NCBI GenBank assembly: GCA_017311185.1 | Contig: JAESUZ010005169.1 | Location: 2,792,501-2,856,500 of the forward strand | Length of the DNA stretch: 64,000 nt | Direction of reading: 5' to 3' | DNA from: Proteles cristata cristata | Taxonomy: Eukaryota > Chordata > Mammalia > Carnivora > Hyaenidae | In this document: piece by piece, positions 45,379 through 57,553 of the stretch | Position numbering within the stretch: position 1 is the stretch's first letter | How the letters are laid out: every line of letters starts with the position of its first letter | Translations under genes and position numbers: made by a program | The notes under the pieces: model-generated | The model's input: only the letters and a program-made list of their open reading frames with translations | Told to the model about the DNA's origin: nothing | Databases searched by the model: none

Positions 45379-47686
45379 AGTCAAGACTGAAAAACAAAGT
45401 ATAATGCCACTGGCTATATCACAAGTAATGAATTTAAGCCTGGTAATGAGAATGAGCCTAACATGTTGAAAGAATATGTGGAAAGTCAGTGAATCTGATA
45501 TAGGAGCAAGTTAATGCAAGAGTTTCTTAATAAGATATTAGAGGCAGTTCAGAGCCAGATCATATAGTGCCTTGCAGGTTATGGGAAAGCCTTCTGGGGT
45601 TTCTCTAAATATTATTTAGCATTTGAATTACAAACCATTTCTTTTCATATGGTTAACATACAGAACTGTGTATGCAATACCTATTAATTGAAATGTATAG
45701 ACATTGCTTTTTATTTTTTTTACCTTGAAATTTCTTAGGTAAGTATAAGTACTTATTAAAATTATGTGAAATATCAGCTTGCAATATATGTATTGCATAA
45801 AAGCAAAACCAAATAATTTTCTGCAAGTTAATTTTATTGAAGTAGTAGGTTTATTTGGCCCATACCAAAGGAGGCAATTATTTTAAGAAAAGGAATTATT
45901 TTTATTGGAAGATGGCTCAAAGTCAAAGTTCATTTACATTCTGAAAATTCTATAAATTTTGCAATTTCATATAAAATATAAGGAACTAAATACTAGGTAA
46001 TGTAGGAATTATAAGCTATTCTTTGCCTCAATTTTCCTTCCAGAAAATCACACAGATATGAAACTCATATTTTATAGCGTTACATACTGTGTGTTTCTTG
46101 GTCCACTTCAAACTTTGTATTGCTGAAGAAAATAAGCTTAGGAAAACATAGGGCAAGGGGGATAAACAAGAAATGCAGACATATTTATGATCTAGGAAGA
46201 ATAATTACATATTGCTGGTAAAGTATTCATTAGTTACATGTGTCAAATAATTTATTGCTCTAGAAATTTTTAATTAATTAAGAAATAAAATTCAAGTATA
46301 TGCTTCTGAATATACCTACTTGTACTGGGTGAAGGTGCAAAGTAAAAATAAACTTTGGTGCTTTTATATATTTTAAGCAAAAACTTGTATCTCACTTCTG
46401 GTGTAATAAAGGCAGAGATTTATAGTCCCAGGAAGGCAAGGTCCAATTCAACCTCTTTACCTCAACCATCTATAGACTAACATGGTGTCAAACAAAATGG
46501 AGAATTACAAAAATAATATATTGCTTTTTAAATTTATATTTTAAAATTAAATACACTCAAGAATATCATTTTCAAAAAATTCAAAGTAATGTCAATTTTA
46601 ATGTTTTCCAAAAGAACCATCTGTTTGTCCAGATAGAGTTTTATTGGTTTTGAAAATATTCCTTTCTGCTTCAACAAAATTCTGTGGCATTGCCTCGTTT
46701 AATATTATACCAATTAAACATTCTTTTTGAGAACAACTGATATTTATTCCATTTCATGTATCTCAGAACTTCAAAAAAAATACTGCCCCTGACTGCAGCC
46801 AAAAAATCAATCAATTAATTAAAAAAGCATGTTTTTCTTTTTAAGAAGACACATTACATAAAAGTTGCAATATCTTATAGTATAAACTAAGTGACGAAGT
46901 TCAAGTGTATATGTGCTGTTCCTTTTTAAAAATTTCTTTTTAGCTAAGATATGATGATGCAAACCTATTAACTAACTCCTTTTTAAAAATGAACAATGTT
47001 CAAATATCCTGAGGCAAATAAGAATCTAATTTATTTTTAACAACAATCAGAAATTCTGAATTATTTCACAGTCCGTATGACATTTTTGAATCAACCTTCA
47101 TTGCTATAGATTTAAAATCTAATCTAGTTCTATATCTCCATTTTCAAACAAGACATTGTCACTTGGATAGCTCATTATATTAATAAAACTTGACATGTTG
47201 AAACATGAACACATTATCTTATTTCCCCTTTTCCAAACTTGCTTATTCTCACTACTATGGAAAATAAGACTACAGACTGAGAATTCCAAATCTTCTACAG
47301 ATAATTTTAAAGGTCTTTAAAAAAATGCTGAATTTCAAACAGGAAGAGGACAAAAATGCTTACAAGTCAGGGACTGGGGCCCCCACACCCTGTAAAACAT
47401 CTAAGTTATAGGTGCTTTGTGTCCAGAGTATCACCTAAGACCCTTTCTAGGAAAACAGTCTGAGGATCAGGAGAGAAAACTCCATGATGCCCAGGATGGT
47501 GCTTGAGATGAAAGGGGTTTGTTGAATCTCAGGCAGGGGAGATGAGTGTGACACTGTAGAGAAATGATATTTTAGTAGTAAATTAAGAAACTTCCAAAAA
47601 GCTATTTGAAAAGCAGGCTGATAATGAATATTTGGAAAGGGCTGCACTGTTACTGCAAAGCCTTCAGAAAATATTTCTTCTCATAA
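45379..47686. other. Unassigned sequence, 2.3 kb
   Basis: AT-rich without SINEs or L1 landmarks. 45540-45600 (CATATAGTGCCTTGCAGGTT) recalls an old interspersed repeat whose name I cannot fix. 47340-47640 is less AT-rich. No gene. Confidence 0.35.
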
Positions 47687-47703
47687 AATAGCTGATTCCT
47701 TTT

Positions 47704-47886
47704 GGGGCACATGGGTGGCTCAGTCAGCTGAACATCCAACTCTTGGTTTTGGCTGAGGTGATGATCTCACAGTTCATGAGTTCAAGCCCAGCTTTGGGCT
47801 TTGTGTTTTCAGTGCAGATCATGCTTGGGATTTTCTCTTTCCCTATCTCTCTCTGTCTTTCTCTCTCTAAATAAATAAGCTTTAAA
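47704..47886 (+). mobile_element. CAN SINE (older)
   Basis: Plus-strand copy from GGGGCACATGGGTGGCTCAG with CTCTTGGTTTTGGCTGAGGT, a feature of an older head subtype, and a short AAATAAATAAGCTTTAAAAA tail. AGCTGATTCCTT and ATGCTGACTTCTT at its edges look like an eroded duplication. Confidence 0.9.
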
Positions 47887-47903
47887 AAGATGCTGACTTC
47901 TTC

Positions 47904-48222
47904 AACATTTCCTTGCATCAATACAGTTTAAAACTTCTGTAGCCACCATGAAAGTCACTGCCATCTGATTTCTCCCTTCTTTTTCACTTTTCATTACCAA
48001 ACTCCTGGTTTTGTCCTTAATCACACCTTATACCAATGACAATGTGTTCACTCTCACCCTTGTTTCTCACCTTCAGGTCAACCTAGGATAAACTTCTAAT
48101 AGAATGGTTTACTCCTGCTAAGTAGAATAAGTCCCTTTATACAACTATATGGACATCTTAATCTATGAAAATCCAAATTACATAGTCTTCTAAATTCTGC
48201 TTAAACAAAACTGCCAAATTCA
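47904..48222. other. Unassigned spacer
   Basis: Nothing recognised. Confidence 0.4.
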
Positions 48223-48237
48223 AATGTATGTGATATT

Positions 48238-48440
48238 GGGGCAACTAGGTGGCTTAGTTAGTTAAGCTTCAGGTGATGATCCAATGATTCATGAGTTCTA
48301 GCCCCACATCAGGCTCTATGTTAACAGCTTGGAGCCTGAAGCCTGCTTCAGATTCTGTGTCTCCCTCTCTTTGCCCCTCAGCTGCTCACACTCTTTCTCT
48401 CTTTCTCTCAAAAATAAAATAAGCATTATTTTTTTTAAAT
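48238..48440 (+). mobile_element. CAN SINE with shortened tRNA part
   Basis: Plus-strand copy from GGGGCAACTAGGTGGCTTAG. About 15 bases between GTTAAGCTTC and AGGTGATGATC are missing relative to other copies. AATGTATGTGATAT (48223-48236) and AATGCATGTGACAT (48441-48454) are its duplication. Confidence 0.9.
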
Positions 48441-48454
48441 AATGCATGTGACAT

Positions 48455-49990
48455 CTAATGTTCAATGCTATGAGCATGTTAAATTAATATATTTGTTAAT
48501 TTTGTCCTGTTGTTAAAAGATTCCAATCTAAGTAGTATAATTAAGTGACGTATGTTCAGGGCATAGTTTTCACCTAGCCCCATTTAAACAATAACCCTCA
48601 TAATCATTAACACAGAACAAAACAGCCATATATGTTAACTATGTGTCAACCATTTATCTCCTTATTTTGTTAGAGAGACAGAAAGTGTTGAGTCAAGTTA
48701 TAATTTAAAAATATTTTTTCTATGTGGGTTTTTAAAGATATCTTGAATATTTGTGTACTTTATGTATAATACTTGATGACTGCATATATTATTTGTTCCA
48801 TCAGAGGGCTTTATAACGATTGTTAACATAGATTAGTAAAGTCTTTGCTAATTTGCTGGTTCTTGTCCTGATATTTTGACTTTGATCTCTGGATCTCAGG
48901 AGACAGACTCCTGCAGCTCATGCGTGGGACTCCTAGATCAGCTGTCTTCTGGTTAGTTTGATCAATGCACTTTGGAAGACAGAAGGAAGGAAGAGGGTAC
49001 TTTTTTTCTTTTTCCTGTCTTGTGTGAAACTTCTGGTTCAGCTTTATCTTCTATGAGGCTCCAGCATCCATTGGAAACACTCACCAAGATCACCTAGTGA
49101 TCTGGGTTCTAGTAACGTTCTTTCTTTCTTTGTCCCTCCAGCTTAAAGTGGTGAAGACTTCCTACTCTTGTTAACCTTGTCCCTCGTTGGCATCTCAGCT
49201 CTTCCATTACCCTTGTAGCCAGTTCTCTATGTTAAATTCCCTCTATTTTGCTTATTGAGACGGACTGATAATTAAGAACATCCTTGTGTATAAATCTTGG
49301 CATATCTTGGTACTATTTTTTGAATAAAGGCCTTCAAGTTAATTGCTTAACTAAAGGTTCTGTTTTTGATATATATTGTCAATTATTATCCAGAAGTTTG
49401 GATTCAATAATAGTTTTAAGAGTATGCTTTAAGAATTCCTACCCACTTCCACACATGTTGAAATTAGCACTAAAAATAATAAACAGAACCTTGTAATTTA
49501 ACATTTCAAGCTATTTCATTGTTTTCTTAATTTCTATTTCTTTGATTACTGTAGAGGTTTGTAACAAAATCTGATATATTTTTATTAGATAACTTAGGGT
49601 TTTAAATAAATCCAGACTGACATATTAACCCTAAATTAAAGGTAGAAATATGTAGCATAATCATATCATGGATACTTTCTCTCATATTGAAGTTAATTAC
49701 ATATCTTAAGTCTGCCACTATATAGTGGTGGCAAGGGTGCTTCAAAACCACTGATCAGCTCTGCTTAAAATTATCAATGGGTGTTTGAAGAATAAAACCT
49801 CATAAAGTATAATACTTTTAATTAAGGGAAGAAAGGCAACAATTTGCGGTAGTATTATAGCAAACGGATTAAGATAAGTGGCAGTATAAAATTATATTTC
49901 TTATTACAGAAGTAACACTTGGCTATTTAAAAGTCTTTAGAGAACACAGAGAAAAGAAAAAAACAAATCAGCCAAAATTCCCCTCCCAGT
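48455..49990. other. Unassigned sequence, partly an old repeat
   Basis: 48840-49260 is less AT-rich. GGAGACAGACTCCTGCAGCT, TTGTCCCTCCAGCTTAAAGT and CCAGTTCTCTATGTTAAATT recall an old interspersed mammalian repeat in sense orientation, but I cannot name the family. A 70-codon frame at 49284-49496 is not recognisable. Confidence 0.35.
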
Positions 49991-50000
49991 AGGAGAAACC

Positions 50001-50218
50001 CCGCGCACCCGGGTAGTTCAGTCAGTTGAGCAGCAGACTCTCAGTTTTGGCTCAGGTCATGATCACGTTGGTTTGTCACTTTGAGCCCACCTCAGGCTTC
50101 CTGCGGACAGTGTGGAGGCTGCTTGGGATTATCTCTCCCCTCCCTCCCCGCCCCTCTCTTGCTTGTGCTTTCTCTCTTTCTCTCAAAACAAACAAACACA
50201 TTTTAATAAAATATAAAT
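50001..50218 (+). mobile_element. CAN SINE (older)
   Basis: Plus-strand copy with GCGCACCCGGGTAGTTCAGT, the GACTCTCAGTTTTGGCTCAG older-head subtype, a degenerate B box and a CTCAAAACAAACAAACACAT tail. No secure duplication. Confidence 0.88.
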
Positions 50219-50295
50219 AAATAATAGAAGCCAATTGCAAACATTATCATCTCACCTTTCTGAGGTTATTTCAACCCTTTATATAAGAAGGTTAG

Positions 50296-50461
50296 GGGGC
50301 GCCTGGTGGTTCACGGGTTCAAGACCTGAGTGGGGCCCTGTGCTGACAGCTCAGAGCCGGGAGCCTATCTCCGATTCTGTCTCCATCTCTTTCTACCTGT
50401 CTCCCCTGCTCACACTCTGCTTTCTCTCTTTCAAAAAAAAAAAAAAAAACATTAATTTTTT
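50296..50461 (+). mobile_element. CAN SINE with internal deletion
   Basis: GGGGCGCCTGG passes directly into TGGTTCACGGGTTCAAG, so about 47 bases of the tRNA part, including the A-box segment, are missing. The B-box-like GGGTTCAAGACC and the rest of the body remain, with an A18 tail. AGAAGGTTAG (50286-50295) and AAAAGTTTAG (50462-50471) are its likely duplication. Confidence 0.9.
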
Positions 50462-50471
50462 AAAAGTTTAG

Positions 50472-51619
50472 ATAAATGTGTGCATATCTACATACACTAA
50501 AAGCATACACGTAACATATATTTATGATATCTATGTGTTTTATGCATAAAACTATATACAGAAGTTTCTTTGACCAGTAGAATAAGTAATCTATTAATTT
50601 GTTTTTACATAGTCTAACATTTACCTGTGCCTCAAAGCTGAGCAGGAGAGAACTGGGCTCCATTCAGAACATATTTTTATTATAAATTAAGAGACAAGAA
50701 AACAAACAAATATAGGAACTGTCTTTTGCTATGCGATATCATCAGCTTGTAATGAGACTCTATAAAGTTTCTTTTCCTAGCTATTGCATGAATGGAATGA
50801 AAGAGGCACTTGATAACTCTTTATGAAGCTTCCTGAGGAAATTCTTGCCTGGCTTTGAAGTACAGCAGGATACCTGCACCTCTTTTGGGTAACAGATCTG
50901 TGTTCCACTTGTGAGCAATGAACTCTGATGAGCAAAGTTTCCTTTCCATATTGTCCATAAGAAACCTCAATCAGTTTTGTGACACATCTATAAGAATTTT
51001 GTAGGCCATGAATAAAATATTGTACATTTTTTCCTAATTCCATTTCATCTCTCCAATTTTGTTTGATCTATTTTTGGTGTATATCTCTGTGTTACATCTT
51101 TATAGTTCTCTCCTTGAAAAAGAAAGTGTTTGCATTGCTTGATCACATATTTTGTAACGGTACAATCAAATCATATACTAACCAAACAATAGTTCAACAA
51201 CTTTCATCATAATGATGTACATACAATAGATTAAGCTTCTGGGTTATCCATTTAATTTTATGTTATCTATAGACTTTTCTATTTTTGTACTTTTTTAAAA
51301 AAATGAGTAACTCAAATATGGATATGATTTCTCTAGTTCTGGAATCCCATCTGTTTTTTATTCAGAAAAGTCTTCAGAAAAAGGCCAGAAAATGAAAGTA
51401 TCATAACAGACAGACACAGAGCTTATTTAAGCTTGAATTGTAATAAAAATATTTTTAACTAAATACAAATTACTGTTGAAATAGCTTACTAAAATAAAGC
51501 AGAATTCAAAATTTTGCATCTGTTGACATATTCTTCCACCTGTGAATTTAAATTGGCTATTTAGCAACTTAATCCTAGGGAACAACCTTGTTCCTTGTAA
51601 AAAGTAAGATCATACTTTT
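50472..51619. other. Unassigned sequence
   Basis: An 88-codon minus-strand frame at 50777-51043 in slightly less AT-rich sequence has no recognised domain. It is probably chance or a very old relic. Confidence 0.35.
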
Positions 51620-51635
51620 AAGAAGGTATTGGCCT

Positions 51636-51860
51636 GGGGCGCCTGGGTGGCTTAGTCGGTTAAGTGTCCGACTTTCGCTTAGGTCATGATCTCGCGGTTC
51701 GTGGGTTCGAGCCCCGCATCGGGCTCTGTGCTGACTGCCAGCTCAGAGCCTGGAGCCTGTTTCAGTCTGTGACTCCCTCTCTCTCTGACCCTCCCCCTGC
51801 TCACGCTGTCTCTCTCTCTCTCTCTCCTAGAAATAAATAAAACATTAAAAAAAAAAAAAG
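51636..51860 (+). mobile_element. Young CAN SINE, perfect 16-bp duplication
   Basis: Near-consensus copy with GACTTTCGCTTAGG, GGGTTCGAGCCCCGCATCGG, GACTGCCAGCTC and CCTAGAAATAAATAAAAC. AAGAAGGTATTGGCCT flanks it exactly at 51620-51635 and 51861-51876. Confidence 0.96.
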
Positions 51861-51876
51861 AAGAAGGTATTGGCCT

Positions 51877-52561
51877 GTTAACTGTCTTCTGGGCTATCCT
51901 ACACAGGGTGATTTGAGAAACAATTCATGATACAAAGCAGGGGAAGGTAAAGTTTCTAAGAAGGGCAAGAGAATAAATAGTTTTAAAATTTGCTGGCTAT
52001 ATGGTCTCCTAAACAACTACTCAGATTTGCTGTTATAGTATGAAAGCAGCCATAGACAGTGAGAGAGTAAATGGACATAAATGGGTATGTCTGTAATGGG
52101 TAGACTTCTAATAAAACTTTATTAAAAAAATCATATGTTGATTGTGCATACACTAAGCCTATCCTTATTTTTCATTTAACATTATGTTAATAGGCAAAAA
52201 AGAGACTGAATCTATCTGTGTTTGGAAAATGCCCATCCTATGGTACCTCCACTCGTTTTCTTCTCCAAGTTCTGTGATAGGTTACAGGGTCCTATACTTC
52301 TACTTCATTTTAGTTATCATCATAACCATGACGAGATGTTTACCAAAAGTTTATGCTAATATACATTTCACACTAAGTTTGTGTGTGTGGATTTTTAATA
52401 AGGTAACAAACTACCAACCAAAACGTATTAGCAGGGCATCATACACATAACTACAAAACAATATACCTCTGTAATTCTCAATTCTCAGAAGTATAAGACT
52501 TAAAATTCATAATGCCAAGCTATTGCAAAAAGAATAAATTTAGTGTTTCTTATACAGTTAT
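51877..52561. other. Unassigned sequence
   Basis: AT-rich. An 88-codon frame at 52184-52450 has no recognised features. Confidence 0.4.
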
Positions 52562-52573
52562 CAGAAATATTTT

Positions 52574-52801
52574 CTTTTTTAATTTTTAATGTTTATTTTT
52601 AAGAGTGATACAGAGACAGAGAGAGAGATAGGGAGAGTGAGAGAGTGAGCAGGGAAGGGCAGAGAGGGAGACAGAGAATCTGAAGCAGGCTCCAGGCTCT
52701 GAGCTGTCAGCAGAGAGCATGACATGGGGCTCACACTCACTGTGAGATCATGACCTGAGCTGAAGTCAGACACTTCACCGACTGAGCCATCTAGGTGCCC
52801 C
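52574..52801 (-). mobile_element. CAN SINE, perfect 12-bp duplication
   Basis: Minus-strand copy ending CTGAGCCATCTAGGTGCCCC. CAGAAATATTTT flanks it exactly at 52562-52573 and 52802-52813. About 14 bases around the reversed B box are missing (CACACTCACTGTGAGATC). Confidence 0.92.
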
Positions 52802-52813
52802 CAGAAATATTTT

Positions 52814-54296
52814 AAATGCTACTCATATTCCTTTTAGTTCAGCACTCTCTACAGAAGTTGTAAAATTGCTACATATTAGTTATGAGGTTTTTGTGGTTTT
52901 ATTTGCCATCTAACTATCTAGGTAGACAAGAAGGAAGTGAGAGAATGACATCTATGGTCTTCACATGTACAAACACAAATTCCCTATGTTTCAAGGGGCC
53001 TGGAGAAAAGGTGATTATTGGGTGCTGATAATCAAAATAGTCTTAAATTTTAATGTAGGTTGTATTTGTACGGGTTTCCATGGATGTAGAATTCAAGACC
53101 TGATAATTTTTAAAGATATATAAACTAACTAGAGTATTGTCAACAATGCTACAATAAGACAGTAAATGCAAAGATGTGATTAAATCAGAAAGAGTATTAG
53201 TTACAAGGAATAAAAAATAAGTTTGGGGAGGTTCTGGAAGTTTCCTTAGAAATTTCCTGGTATTTCCTGGGAAATCCTTTCTGCAATGCCCATTGGAAGG
53301 AGCAATTATAACATTTACCTATGTTGTTTTAATTGCCACAGAAAGTAAAAACATTTTGGAAGGTAAAAACAAACATGCAAATGAAAAACCCAACAACTTT
53401 CAATTTAAAAATTTAGAGTTGGTTAAATCATGGATGTCTGGTAAAAGGGAGCCACTGTGGCTACCACATGGCTAAAGACAGTAAAGGAAATAAGACTATC
53501 ATAAAAGTGGTATTCTTACCATCTGAATTTCAAAATGGCCATATTTTAGTGATAAAATCTTCTGACTCTAATGGTATCTAGAAAACACTTAATATCTTTC
53601 CCTCTCAATCAGAAATTTTCCTCTAGGTTTAATGCAATCAATCTCACATTGATAATTTAGGCTTAAGAGTTTTCTTGGCTGAGTTATAAACTTCTTAATA
53701 GCCTTCCTAAAAGGTTCATTATAGTATATTACTCTAAATCATTTCTCAATTTTATTCAGTTCAAAATGTTAATTGTTCTTGCTTGTGGGCATGGGAAACT
53801 TTAACGAGGATGTAAAACTATGCAGGTATCAAACCTGTCCTCAGAGAACTTACCAGAATGTAAGGAAAAGGAAGAGCGATAAAGCCAGATTCTTAATGTA
53901 ATAGTGTGAGTAGTGCCTTAAGAAAAATGAAAAGACCTAGGCAGGCAGGAATGAGAGATCACATTTACCAAAGTGGATCAGGAATGAACATGACAGTGAA
54001 GATGGGGAACAACATGATGTTAACATGATGGAAGTTACCTTGAGCAAATTTACTGAGATAAGGAAGTAAAATTTAGATTTGTAGCATATGACTAAAGCCA
54101 ACTGAACTCCTATGATATGTGAAAACGAACAGGAGAGAAATAATACGGGAATGTAGTCTGATGAAATTGTTCAAGAACTGGAGAATCATTTGTCCCACTG
54201 CTTTTGAATCTGGGGGCTGTTTTCATGCCAATTTCATCATGACTTTCGGCCCAGGTCAAAATTTTTACTCTACTTCCTTATGAAATAGAGATATAG
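52814..54296. other. Unassigned sequence
   Basis: 1.5 kb without recognisable repeats or genes. A 60-codon frame at 53293-53475 shows no family. Confidence 0.4.
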
Positions 54297-54309
54297 AAAA
54301 ACTAAATTA

Positions 54310-54509
54310 GGGTGCCTGGGTGGTTCAATTTGTTAAGTGTCTGACTTCAGCTCAAGTCATGATCTCACGGTTCATGGGTTTGAGCCCCACGTTGGTCTCT
54401 GTGCTGACAGGTGGGAGCCTGGAGCCTGCTTCAGATCTGTGTCTCCGTCTCTCTGTCCCTCCCACACTCATACTCTGTCTCTTTCTCCCTCAAAAATGAA
54501 TAAACATTA
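54310..54509 (+). mobile_element. CAN SINE
   Basis: Plus-strand copy from GGGTGCCTGGGTGGTTCAAT, with TCTGACTTCAGCTCAAGTCA and a CTCAAAAATGAATAAACATT tail. CTAAATTAG and ACAAATTTAG at its edges suggest an eroded duplication. Confidence 0.91.
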
Positions 54510-54689
54510 CAAATTTAGAGGAAAAAAATGAGTCTAAACTAAATCAATGACACAGTGGGATCTAGAAGTGAGATAATAAGAATAAATTCAAGAGATATCT
54601 GTGGTTATCAAAAGCATCACATCACTATAAAAATGGGCATCATATTTCATGATGTAAACTACTTCTTTTTTGTGTGTGTGCTTTAAGGA

Positions 54690-54815
54690 ATACAAAGCAC
54701 TTCTATAGCCATGTTCGTATTTAATTTTCAACTATACCCTTAAGGTATAAAGAGGATACACAATTATGTTACAGATGAGGAAATCAGGATATGGGTGGCA
54801 GGACTCAAACGGATA
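54690..54815 (-). repeat. Probable MIR relic
   Basis: AATACAAAGCACTTCTATAG, CAACTATACCCTTAAGGTAT and TTATGTTACAGATGAGGAAA follow the reverse-strand MIR order (aagcgctt, caacaaccctatgaggtag, attttacagatgaggaaac). Confidence 0.6.
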
Positions 54816-54955
54816 GACAACACTATCTAACTTTTCTAAACCAGGATAAATAATAAAATGGTATTGGTTGACACTAAGAAACACTTGATGATTGTTCTGG
54901 GTTGGTATGGTGAAAAAAATTCTATTGAAACTTAGAGATATAAAAAATCGAGAAG

Positions 54956-55148
54956 AGGGTGCCTGAGTGGCTCAGCTGGTTAAGTGTTCAACTTCAGCTC
55001 AGGTCATGACCTCAGTTTGTGATTCTGAGCCCCACGTCAGGCTCTGTGATAACAGTGCAGAGCTAGCATGGGATGGTCTCTCACTCTCTATGCCTCTCTC
55101 TTTGCCCCTCTCCCAATTGTGCTCTTTCTCTTAAAATAAGCTTAAAAA
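54956..55148 (+). mobile_element. CAN SINE
   Basis: Plus-strand copy from GAGGGTGCCTGAGTGGCTCAG, with TTCAACTTCAGCTCAGGTCA and a short A-rich tail. AAAATCGAGAAG and AAAGAATCAAGAAC at the edges suggest an eroded duplication. Confidence 0.91.
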
Positions 55149-55159
55149 AAGAATCAAGA

Positions 55160-55785
55160 ACAAGATTATTGGTTAAAAAGAAGTAAATCTTAGTTCAGTT
55201 TGAATTAGGAAAATAGTTTATTTGAAGGAGATTAGATAGAGTTAAGCAGTGAGGGTTAATGCAAAGTTTATTCTGACCAGAAACAGAAAATAGAAACCAG
55301 TAAAAATCAAATCAATGCAAGCATTTGTAATGAAGGAAAAGCACACTGTGAGCACACTCTTAATTTCCCTTATGTTAGTAAGTAAGGGATCTGTCGTGTA
55401 GGGTCATCCAGAGCATGTGACAAGTGCAAAGCAATTTAACAGACTGACAGTGGTAGAAACCAATTAAACATTTAATAATAGTATACATTCATACTATCAG
55501 TACCCTTTTGTGGAAGAATAATATTATAGTAGACACTTGTTTGATCCTGCATTTGGGATGAAGGCTGCATTGGTGGTAACAGAATTATTTTACGGTTATT
55601 TAGAAAGGTTACTGGGAATAAAAGATATAGGGACCATTCAGACAGTCCTCAAAGAAGCTCAAGGCTTGCCTTACAACTTTGACTTACATTTGTAATACCA
55701 CTGGCATCCCAAAGCTAACTCTTATTATTGGGGATCAAGTCAAGCATTTGTTTAACTGATGTAATTTTTTTTTTATTTCTTTCAT
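55160..55785. other. Unassigned sequence
   Basis: No recognisable gene or repeat. Confidence 0.4.
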
Positions 55786-55799
55786 AAAAATCAGCTTCA

Positions 55800-55981
55800 T
55801 CAAACTGATGGTTACCAGAGGAGAGGTGGCTGGGGAATGCATAAAATAGGTGGAGGGGATTAAGGAGTACACTTGTAACCAGCACTGGGTATTGTGTGTA
55901 AGTGTTGAACCATTATATTGTACACCCAAAACTAATATTACACTGTATGTTAACTAACTGGAATTTAAATACAAACTTAAG
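55800..55981 (+). mobile_element. 5'-truncated L1, 3' end only
   Basis: ACTGATGGTTACCAGAGGAG, TGTACACCCAAAACTAATAT and TACACTGTATGTTAACTAAC are the L1 3' end in sense orientation. AAAAATCAGCTTCA (55786-55799) and AAAAATTAGCTTCA (55982-55995) form a 14-bp duplication with one mismatch. It is a different, older 3' end type from the L1 immediately to its right. Confidence 0.85.
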
Positions 55982-56256
55982 AAAAATTAGCTTCAAAGAC
56001 TGCCCTTCTATATTAATTTTATATTAATGATTACTGAATATAACTTTATTATTTTTTTTTACAAATAGTTTACTGTCAAATTAGTTTCCACATAACACCC
56101 AGTGCTCATCCCCACAAGTGTCCTCCTCCATGCCCATCCCTCGTCCCCCCCACATCCATCAGTCCTCAGTTTTTGTCAGCATTCAAGAGTCTCTCATGGT
56201 TTGCCTCTCTCCCTTTCCCCCACCATTTCCACCCTTCTTCTCCCCGTGGTCCTCTG

Positions 56257-57248
56257 TTAAGTTCCTCCTAATCCTCCTATATGTGCAAACATATGATATT
56301 TGTCCTTCTCTGCCTGACTTATTTCGCAAAGCATAACGCCCTCAAGGTCCATCCATGTTGCTACACATGGCCAGATTTCATTGTTTCTCATTGCCATGTA
56401 GTATTCCATGGTATAGATAAACCACATCTTCTTGATCCATTCATCTGTTGATGGACACTTAGCTCTTTCCATGTTTTAGCTATTGTGGAGAGTGCTGCTA
56501 TGAACATTGGGGTACATGTGCTCCTATGCATCAGCATTTCTGTATCCCTTCGGTAAATTCCCAGCTATTGCTGGGTCATAGGGGAGTTCTATTGTTAGTT
56601 TCCTGAGGAACTTCCACACTGTTTTCCAGAGGGGCTGTACCAGTTTACATTCCCACCAATAGTGTAGGAGGGAGCCTGTTTCTCCACATCCTCGCCAGCA
56701 TCTAGAGTTCTCTGATTGGCTCATTTTAGCCACTCTGACTGGCGTGATTTGGTATCTCAGTGTGGTTTTGATTTGTGTTTCCCTGATGAGGAGCGATGCT
56801 GAGCATCGTTTCATGTGTCTGTTGGCCATCTGGATGCCCTCTTTGGAGAAGTGTCTGTTCATATCTTCTGCCCATTTCTTCACTGGGTTGTTTGTTTTTC
56901 GGGCGTGTAGTTTGGTGAGTTCCTTGTAGATTCTGGATATCAACCCTTTATCTGATATGTCATTTGCAACTATCTTTTCCCATTCCATTGGTTGCCTATT
57001 ATTTTCTGGGTTGTTTCCTTGGCTGTGCAGAAGCTTTTAATCTTGAGGTGGTCCCAACAGTTTATTTTTGCTCTTGATTCCCTTGCTTTTGGGGATGTGT
57101 CAAGTAAGAAGTTGCTGGGGTGGAGGTCAAGGAGGTTGTTTCCTGCTTTCTCCTCTAGGGTGTTGATAGTTTCCTGTCTCACGTTCAGGTCCTTTATCCA
57201 TTTTGAGTTTATTTTTGTGCATGGTGTGAGAAAATGATCTAGTTTCAT
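56257..57248 (-). pseudogene. L1 ORF2 C-terminal remnants
   Basis: Three overlapping minus-strand open stretches: 56970-57248 ([17 protein letters not shown]), 56524-56988 (154 residues, including [16 protein letters not shown] and [19 protein letters not shown], which contains the CGE..H...EC cysteine-rich motif) and 56257-56472 (DEWIKKMWFIYTMEYY). They cover the end of L1 ORF2p but are separated by frameshifts, so this is a dead fragment. Confidence 0.88.
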
Positions 57249-57306
57249 TCTTCTGCATGTTGCTGTCCAGTTCTCCCAACACCATCTGTTAAAAAGGCTG
57301 TCTTTT

Positions 57307-57535
57307 GGGGCGCCTGGGTGGCTTAGTCGGTTAAGTGTCCGACTTTCGCTTAGGTCATGATCTCGCGGTTTGTGGGTTCGAGCCCCGCGTCGGGCTCTGT
57401 GCTGACTGCCAGCTCAGAGCCTGGAGCCTGTTTCAGGTCTGTGAGTCCCTCTCTCTCTGACCCTCCCCTGCTCACGCTGTCTCTCTCTCTCTCTCTCTCC
57501 TAGAAATAAATAAAACATTAAAAAAAAAAAAAAAA
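57307..57535 (+). mobile_element. Young CAN SINE inside the L1
   Basis: Near-consensus copy with GACTTTCGCTTAGG, CCCCGCGTCGGGCTC, GACTGCCAGCTC, CCTAGAAATAAATAAAAC and a long A-tail. AAAAAGGCTGTCTTTT flanks it at 57291-57306 and 57536-57551. It interrupts the L1 and is therefore among the last insertions in the window. Confidence 0.96.
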
Positions 57536-57553
57536 AAAAAGGCTGTCTTTTTT

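Noticed and set aside
50777..51043. 88-codon minus-strand frame as a possible processed pseudogene
   Set aside because: I could not match it to any protein, and no poly(A) signal, tail or duplication is seen around it.
56744..57237. Plus-strand frames opposite the L1 (56744-56929, 56992-57237)
   Set aside because: Shadows of minus-strand L1 ORF2.
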